The notes under the pieces: generated by a model | Told to the model about the DNA's origin: nothing | Seen by the model: only the letters and a program-made list of their open reading frames with translations | Databases searched by the model: none | From: Clostridium isatidis | GTDB taxonomy: Bacteria; Bacillota; Clostridia; Clostridiales; Clostridiaceae | Assembly (NCBI RefSeq): GCF_002285495.1 | Contig: NZ_CP016786.1 | Coordinates: forward strand, 1,688,001-1,752,000 | Direction: 5' to 3' | DNA length: 64,000 bases | Position numbers and translations under genes: made by a program | Part shown: positions 59,428 through 64,000 of the stretch, piece after piece | Layout: every line of letters starts with the position of its first letter | How positions within the stretch are numbered: the first letter of the stretch is position 1

Positions 59428-59580
59428 ACTATAAAGATTGCGAAGAAATCTTTATAATTCACAGTGTGCAGTCTAGCTAATAATTCAGCAAGGCTGAATT
59501 ATAATAAAAAACTCCTAGGGGCAGCCCTAGGAGTTTTATCCTTAATTGTCCATTGTCAATTCTCAATTGTAATCTGTAAA
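59428..59580. repeat. Composite spacer with hairpins and ATTGNCA heptads
   Basis: Hairpin TATAAAGATT/AATCTTTATA (59430-59456); GTGTGCAG-type heptad remnant; hairpin AATTCAGC/GCTGAATT (59482-59500), the same core as in the 24-base palindrome near 38.1 kb; terminator AAAACTCCTAGGG/CCCTAGGAGTTTT (59508-59537) with a GCAG loop, which ends the mgl operon; then heptads ATTGTCC, ATTGTCA, ATTCTCA, ATTGTAA. Confidence 0.75.
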
Positions 59581-59590
59581 AGTTTTGCCT

Positions 59591-59767
59591 TTACAATACT
59601 ATTCCAAAGATTAGTGATAAAATCATAGCTATAAAAAGTACAACTAAAAATTTATCCATAGTTTCTACAGAAACATCTATATTTCCGTATAAGATACTTC
59701 TTATACTTTTTTTCTCTTCTTTTTTTACTTCTTCAACATTTTTACTTTCTATAATTTTATCTTCCAC
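59591..59767 (-). CDS. 58-residue single-helix protein at the end of the mgl operon
   Basis: A GTG-started frame (AAAGGA ten bases upstream) that follows the mglC stop by 21 bp on the same strand. The N-terminal half is highly charged (EDKIIESKNVEEVKKEEKKS), the C-terminal half is one membrane helix (FLVVLFIAMILSLIFGIVL) that runs to the end. It is placed exactly between mglC and the operon terminator. I do not recognise it; it may be a small regulator or stabiliser of the sugar transporter. It is easy to miss because of its size and GTG start. Confidence 0.7.
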   Translation of the reverse strand: MEDKIIESKNVEEVKKEEKKSIRSILYGNIDVSVETMDKFLVVLFIAMILSLIFGIVL

Positions 59768-59788
59768 TTTTTATCATTCCTTTAATTT

Positions 59789-60820
59789 CTATTTCTTAGC
59801 TATATACTTTCTTACGTCTAGTGATACAGCTGTTATTATAATTAAACCTCTTATAATATATTGCCAGTAAGCATTAACACCAACGAAGTTTAAACCGTAG
59901 TTGATAACTTGTAATAATACAGCACCAATTAATACTCCTGGTATTGTTCCTATACCACCTGAGAAGGAAACTCCACCAACTACGCAGGCAGAAATTGCAT
60001 CTAGGTCATAGTTAAATCCTGTATTTGTAGTAGTAGAACCTGCTCTTGCTGCTTCTAAGAAACCAGCTAATCCATAAAGAACTCCAGAAATAATAAATAT
60101 AATCATTATGTTCTTAACAACGTTTACTCCTGAAACAGCTGCTGCTTCTGGATTTCCACCGATTGCAAACATGTTTCTTCCAAGCTTTGTTTTATTCCAT
60201 ACAAACCATATTACTAATGATACTATCGCAAGATAGAATACAAGATATGGTATTTCTAAAGCTCCTAATTTTAAGGATCCATTTACAAATTTAGTGTATT
60301 TTTCAGCTAAGTTTGCTATTGGTTGGGCTCCTAGCGGAGGTCTATCTATATAAAGACAAGATAAACCATAAGCAATAAGTTGAGTACCCAAAGTGATTAT
60401 AAATGCATGTACCTTTAATTTTGCAACACCAAAACCATTAATTGCTCCAAATACTGCTCCTATAGCCATAGCTACTAACATTGGTAATATTAGTGGTAAC
60501 TCTGGTAAATTAGGATACATTCTTGATGCATAAGTTGTTGATTGCAGCAATGATGAGGATATAATTGCTGTAAATCCTAAAATACGTCCTGAAGAAAGAT
60601 CTGTTCCTTGCAGCACTATAAGACCAGCAACTCCAAGAGCCATAATACCACGAGTTGAAGCTTGGCTTAATATATTAGTAAAGTTCTTTAATGATAAAAA
60701 TCCTGGATCCTTTACTATAAAAAATATTATCATTATAATTAGAACCATATATAATGCATAATTTAGCAAGAAATCTTTTACTGTATCTTTATTTATTTTT
60801 ACTTTATTCATAACTTGCAC
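59789..60820 (-). CDS. mglC: Galactose/methyl-galactoside ABC permease MglC
   Basis: A 343-residue inner-membrane permease with about nine helices of the RbsC/MglC family. Typical segments are LGVAGLIVLQGTDLSSGRILGFTA, GAINGFGVAKLKVHAFIITLGTQLI and the coupling loop region TGFNYDLDAISACVVGGVSFSGGIGTIPGVLIGAVLL. It forms the translocation channel with MglA and takes sugar from the lipoprotein MglB. It ends the sugar-transport genes proper; a 58-residue protein follows on the same transcript. Confidence 0.95.
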   Translation of the reverse strand: MQVMNKVKINKDTVKDFLLNYALYMVLIIMIIFFIVKDPGFLSLKNFTNILSQASTRGIMALGVAGLIVLQGTDLSSGRILGFTAIISSSLLQSTTYASRMYPNLPELPLILPMLVAMAIGAVFGAINGFGVAKLKVHAFIITLGTQLIAYGLSCLYIDRPPLGAQPIANLAEKYTKFVNGSLKLGALEIPYLVFYLAIVSLVIWFVWNKTKLGRNMFAIGGNPEAAAVSGVNVVKNIMIIFIISGVLYGLAGFLEAARAGSTTTNTGFNYDLDAISACVVGGVSFSGGIGTIPGVLIGAVLLQVINYGLNFVGVNAYWQYIIRGLIIITAVSLDVRKYIAKK

Positions 60821-60827
60821 CTCTATT

Positions 60828-62327
60828 CTAAATATATTTTGCTGCCATTGTCATAATATCTTCTTGAGTTAAATCATTAGTTAACCCTTCTCCTGCTAAT
60901 CTACCATTAGACATTACCATTATTCTGTCACAAATACCTAATAACTCTGGCATTTCAGAAGAAACAACTATAATTCCTTTTCCTTTATTAGCTAAATCAA
61001 TTATTAATTGATAAATTTCATATTTAGCACCAACATCTATACCTCTTGTTGGCTCGTCCAATAATAAAATTTCAGGTTCTGTCAGAAGCCATCTTCCTAT
61101 AATAACCTTTTGTTGGTTTCCTCCAGATAATGTACTTATTAATGTTTTTTGACTTGGAGTTTTTACCTTCATACTATCGATAACCCATTGAGTATCTTTT
61201 GTCATTTTCTTGTCATCTAATACTCCAAACTTACTATATCCATCTATATTAGCTAATATAGAGTTAGACTTTATATCTAATTTCCCGAATATTCCTGTTG
61301 CTCTACGTTCTTCTGTTAGAAGAGCAAATCCATTTCTTATTGCCTTTCTTGAATTTGTATTTTCTACCTTTTTACCATGTAAAAGTATTTCGCCCTCACT
61401 ATGATGAGCTATTCCAAATATAGTTTCTAAAAGCTCTGTTCTCTTTGATCCAACAAGTCCAGCTACTCCTAAAATCTCTCCTTTTCTTAACTTAAAGGAT
61501 ACATCTTTTATAGATGGTTGATATGTAGCCGTTAAATTCTTAACCTCTAATATGACTTCCCCTGGTTTATTAGTCTTAGCTGGAAATCTATTAGTTAAAT
61601 CACGTCCAACCATTAACTTGATTATTTTATCTGTAGTTAATTCTTTTGCAGGTTTTGTATCTACCCACTTACCATCACGCATTACTGTTACTTCATCCGA
61701 TATTTGAAGAATTTCTTCCATCTTATGAGAAATATATATAATTCCGCAGCCTCTTGCTCTTAATTTATTAATAATTCTAAATAAGTGTTTAACTTCTTCT
61801 TCTGTTAAAGAAGATGTAGGTTCATCTAGAACCAATATTTTGGCATTATAGGAAACTGCCTTAGCAATTTCAACCATTTGTCTTTGTGAAACAGAAAGTT
61901 TAGCCATTTTTATTTTAGGATCTACATCTATTTCTAATTCCTCTAATACTTTCTTAGTTTCTTCATACATTTCTTTATCACTTACAACTCCAGCTTTTCC
62001 TGGATACCTACCAAGCCATATATTATCCATAACATTTCTTTGGAGTACTTGGTTTAATTCTTGATGCACCATGGCAACACCATTATCCATGGCTTGTTTT
62101 GGATTTGAAAACTTTACTTTTTTTCCTTCAATATAAATTTCTCCAGCATCTTCAATATAAACTCCAAACAGACATTTCATTAAAGTAGATTTGCCTGCTC
62201 CATTTTCCCCCATTAAAGCATGTACAGTACCTGGTTTTACTTTTAATTGAACATTATCTAATGCTTTAACTCCTGGAAACTCTTTACTTATACCTATCAT
62301 TTCTAGAACATATTTATTGTCTGCCAT
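60828..62327 (-). CDS. mglA: Galactose/methyl-galactoside ABC ATPase MglA
   Basis: A 499-residue tandem ATPase. First half: Walker A GENGAGKSTLMK, signature LSVSQRQMVEIAKA, Walker B ILVLDEPTSSLTEEE. Second half: a degenerate Walker A (VAGLVGSKRTELLE), signature TLSGGNQQKVIIGRWL, Walker B ILLLDEPTRGIDVGAKYEIY. One ATP site is therefore probably inactive, as usual for carbohydrate importers of this subfamily. It lies between mglB (78 bp) and mglC (7 bp). Confidence 0.96.
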   Translation of the reverse strand: MADNKYVLEMIGISKEFPGVKALDNVQLKVKPGTVHALMGENGAGKSTLMKCLFGVYIEDAGEIYIEGKKVKFSNPKQAMDNGVAMVHQELNQVLQRNVMDNIWLGRYPGKAGVVSDKEMYEETKKVLEELEIDVDPKIKMAKLSVSQRQMVEIAKAVSYNAKILVLDEPTSSLTEEEVKHLFRIINKLRARGCGIIYISHKMEEILQISDEVTVMRDGKWVDTKPAKELTTDKIIKLMVGRDLTNRFPAKTNKPGEVILEVKNLTATYQPSIKDVSFKLRKGEILGVAGLVGSKRTELLETIFGIAHHSEGEILLHGKKVENTNSRKAIRNGFALLTEERRATGIFGKLDIKSNSILANIDGYSKFGVLDDKKMTKDTQWVIDSMKVKTPSQKTLISTLSGGNQQKVIIGRWLLTEPEILLLDEPTRGIDVGAKYEIYQLIIDLANKGKGIIVVSSEMPELLGICDRIMVMSNGRLAGEGLTNDLTQEDIMTMAAKYI

Positions 62328-62405
62328 ACTTATTTCACCACTTTTCTATTATTTATTAAACTGCATAGTGGTAAACCACTATGCAGTCTATATTAAGATT
62401 TTTTA

Positions 62406-63446
62406 CTATTTTAAATATGGTTGATAAGGAATACGGATAGCAACTCCTGTATCATCAAACTTGTAAGAAGTACCTTCAGTTGCACCTTTTCCAGCAGCTA
62501 AGTTTAATCCAGTTTCATATAATGCCTTAGCCATACCTTCAGCATCTTGAAGAACTGATCCTAACATATATCCCTTAGCTATATATTCTTGAGCAGCTGT
62601 TGTAGCATCAACTCCAACAACTATAATAGATTTTTCGCCAGAGTCAGTATTATATCCTTGTGCTTGTAAAGCTGCAATAGCTCCTAATGCCATACCATCA
62701 TTGTTAGCAATAACTGCTTCTATCTTATCTCCATGGTTTGATAACCAAGCTTCCATAGCATTTTGTGCTAATGCTTGATCCCAGTTACATACTTGTTTAG
62801 CTAATTCTTCAACTTGCATTCCCTTATCCTTTAGAGTTGAAACTGAATATTCAGTTCTAGCAACTGCTTCTGGATTATCAGGTTCACCTTGTAACATTAC
62901 ATATTGAAGAACTCCATCTCCATTTTTATCAATTTTATCTTTGTTAGCTTCCCATTCAGCTGCTATAATGTCACCTTGCATTATTCCAGCTTCTATAGCA
63001 TTTGTTCCAACAAAAATAGCCTTTTCATAAGACTTAACTACTTCTGCAGCTGGTTCTCTGTTAAATAAAACAACTGGTTTTTCAGCTGCCTTTATTTTAT
63101 CAAGAACAGTTTGTCCAGCTCCTGTATCAACTAAGTTAACTAATAATAAATCATAATCTTTTTGTAATGCAGTATCTATAGTATCATTTTGTGTAGCTTG
63201 GTCACCTTTTCCATCAAAGAATTCAAATTCAACCTTGCCACTATTTTCATCTTGTATCTTTTGTAATGCTTGACGAACAGTTGAAATATAAGTATCATCA
63301 AATTTATATAGGAATACACCTACTTTTACTGTATCGTCTGATCCAGCATTTTCTCCTCCTGTTGTTTTTCCGCCACAGCCTACTAATGTAGCTGCAACCA
63401 TAACAGTGGCTAAAGCCATAGCTAATAATTTTTTAACCTTTTTCAT
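62406..63446 (-). CDS. mglB: Galactose-binding lipoprotein MglB
   Basis: About 346 residues, started at the ATG of MKKVKKLLAMAL, which follows GGTGGGAG; the frame is open 30 codons further but without signal features. Signal peptide with lipobox LVGC (lipidated C24). The mature protein has the D-galactose/D-glucose binding fold: FFDGKGDQATQNDTIDTALQKDYDLLLVNLVD, LFNREPAAEV, the calcium loop DKNGDGVLQYVMLQGEPDN and NNDGMALGAIAAL. It is the first gene of mglB-A-C. A cre site precedes it (63484-63497). Confidence 0.95.
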   Translation of the reverse strand: MKKVKKLLAMALATVMVAATLVGCGGKTTGGENAGSDDTVKVGVFLYKFDDTYISTVRQALQKIQDENSGKVEFEFFDGKGDQATQNDTIDTALQKDYDLLLVNLVDTGAGQTVLDKIKAAEKPVVLFNREPAAEVVKSYEKAIFVGTNAIEAGIMQGDIIAAEWEANKDKIDKNGDGVLQYVMLQGEPDNPEAVARTEYSVSTLKDKGMQVEELAKQVCNWDQALAQNAMEAWLSNHGDKIEAVIANNDGMALGAIAALQAQGYNTDSGEKSIIVVGVDATTAAQEYIAKGYMLGSVLQDAEGMAKALYETGLNLAAGKGATEGTSYKFDDTGVAIRIPYQPYLK

Positions 63447-63483
63447 ACTAAACTCCCACCTTTTATTAAACTTTTTAGTTTTA

Positions 63484-63497
63484 TGATTTCGTTTACA
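63484..63497 (-). promoter_or_regulatory. CcpA cre site before mglB
   Basis: TGTAAACGAAATCA on the minus strand fits the cre consensus TGWAANCGNTNWCA with a single departure, about 40 bp before the mglB ATG and just downstream of a TATAAT (63504-63509). Binding there by CcpA-HPr(Ser-P) would block the operon when preferred sugars are present. Confidence 0.7.
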
Positions 63498-63663
63498 TTT
63501 ATAATTATAAAGTTTTTCAAAAATAACTCCATACAAAAAACTTAACTAAATTATCAAAATTCTTTGATTTTTCAGAATATATTTTTTAAGAATAATTTGT
63601 TAAATTTGTGAAGATAATTTTAAAATAAAATAGTAATTTATAACATAAAATAATTAAATATGA

Positions 63664-63669
63664 TATAAT
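63664..63669 (+). promoter_or_regulatory. -10 element of the lemA promoter
   Basis: TATAAT with a preceding TGA, 31 bp before the LemA ATG; the -35 is not distinct. The AT-rich region to its left separates it from the divergent mglB promoter. Confidence 0.5.
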
Positions 63670-63699
63670 TATTCCAAACCTACGAAAGGAGTTGTTCTT

Positions 63700-64000
63700 A
63701 TGAAAAAAGGATTAAAAACTTTACTAATAATAATAGCTGTAATTCTTGTTATAACTCTTCCTATTATATCTAGTTATAACAATTTAGTATCCTTAGAACA
63801 AAAGGTTGATCAATCAGCATCAAATATTGATACTAATCTTCAAAGAAGATCTGATTTAATACCTAATTTAGTTAATACAGTAAAGGGATATGCAGCTCAT
63901 GAAGAAGAAATTTTCACAGATATCGCTGAAGCTAGAAGTAAGTTAGCAGGTGCAACAAATGTATCTGAACAAGCAGATGCTGATTCAGAATTAAGCAATG
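63700..64000 (+). CDS. LemA family protein, N-terminal part
   Basis: The first 100 codons of a LemA-type protein, cut by the window end. A membrane helix (LLIIIAVILVITLPIIS) is followed by the family's YNNLVSLEQKVDQSASNIDTNLQRRSDLIPNLVNTVKGYAAHEEEIFTDIAEARSKL, which matches the conserved helical core. LemA proteins are membrane-anchored with a largely helical domain of unclear function. AAAGGAG precedes the ATG. Confidence 0.93.
   Translation, partial: MKKGLKTLLIIIAVILVITLPIISSYNNLVSLEQKVDQSASNIDTNLQRRSDLIPNLVNTVKGYAAHEEEIFTDIAEARSKLAGATNVSEQADADSELSN

Noticed and set aside
63447..63536. Longer start of mglB
   Set aside because: The extra 30 codons precede a perfect lipoprotein signal peptide with its own ribosome site and overlap the cre site.

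Overview
The window reads as a chromosomal segment of a low-GC, spore-forming anaerobe of the Clostridium (Clostridiaceae) type. The grounds are very AT-rich DNA with A/T-ending codons, strong AGGAGG ribosome sites, a signal-less GH25 muramidase resembling the spore-cortex enzyme SleM, the prkA-yhbH-spoVR sporulation cluster, an [FeFe]-hydrogenase-family protein, an agr system and a T-box. I saw no tRNA, rRNA, CRISPR array, transposase or phage module. Species cannot be fixed from the sequence.

Layout. 1-6200: housekeeping (DegV start, trmL, HAD phosphatase), a decayed permease fragment, the GH25 muramidase, an OmpR/VanS-type two-component system and two tandem secreted small proteins. 6.3-15.3 kb: ddl; a tightly packed cysK-cysE-queG-plsC-nth run; an MgtE_N/CBS protein with an unusual structured leader; a lipid kinase; pssA. 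15.4-21 kb: two unknown genes, spoVR-yhbH-prkA and a 41-residue protein. 21.4-25.9 kb: a GntR-controlled ABC exporter, a Pro/Gly-rich putative surface or spore protein and a ferredoxin-like membrane protein. 25.9-30 kb: heptanucleotide-repeat arrays around a DUF488 gene and a SWIM/SNF2 helicase. 30-33 kb: an XRE regulator overlapping peptide deformylase, then agrB-agrD-agrC, whose precursor has serine where cysteine is usual. 33-46 kb: RecQ, a divergent ThiM-like protein, Nudix, a LytTR/DUF3021/ABC operon, the hydrogenase-like protein, a membrane-tethered HTH protein, glycosyltransferases and a CPBP protease. 46.6-51.9 kb: argCJBDF. 52-53.7 kb: a DAACS-type symporter behind a T-box whose specifier reads UGC (Cys), hence probably cystine uptake. 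53.8-63.5 kb: a galactose-type system, mglB-mglA-mglC plus a 58-residue membrane protein, followed by YesN/YesM-type regulators and two further sugar-binding proteins, with a good cre site before mglB. The window ends in the start of a LemA gene.

Candidates for something undescribed: (1) intergenic spacers built from seven-base units (A-C/T-T-N4 phase) combined with recurring hairpins, found at eight or more places; (2) an agrBDC locus predicted to make a serine-lactone peptide and lacking agrA; (3) a 22-codon leader ORF and stem before the MgtE_N/CBS gene; (4) a 58-residue protein at the end of mglBAC; (5) the two-binding-protein plus YesMN sugar-sensing module.
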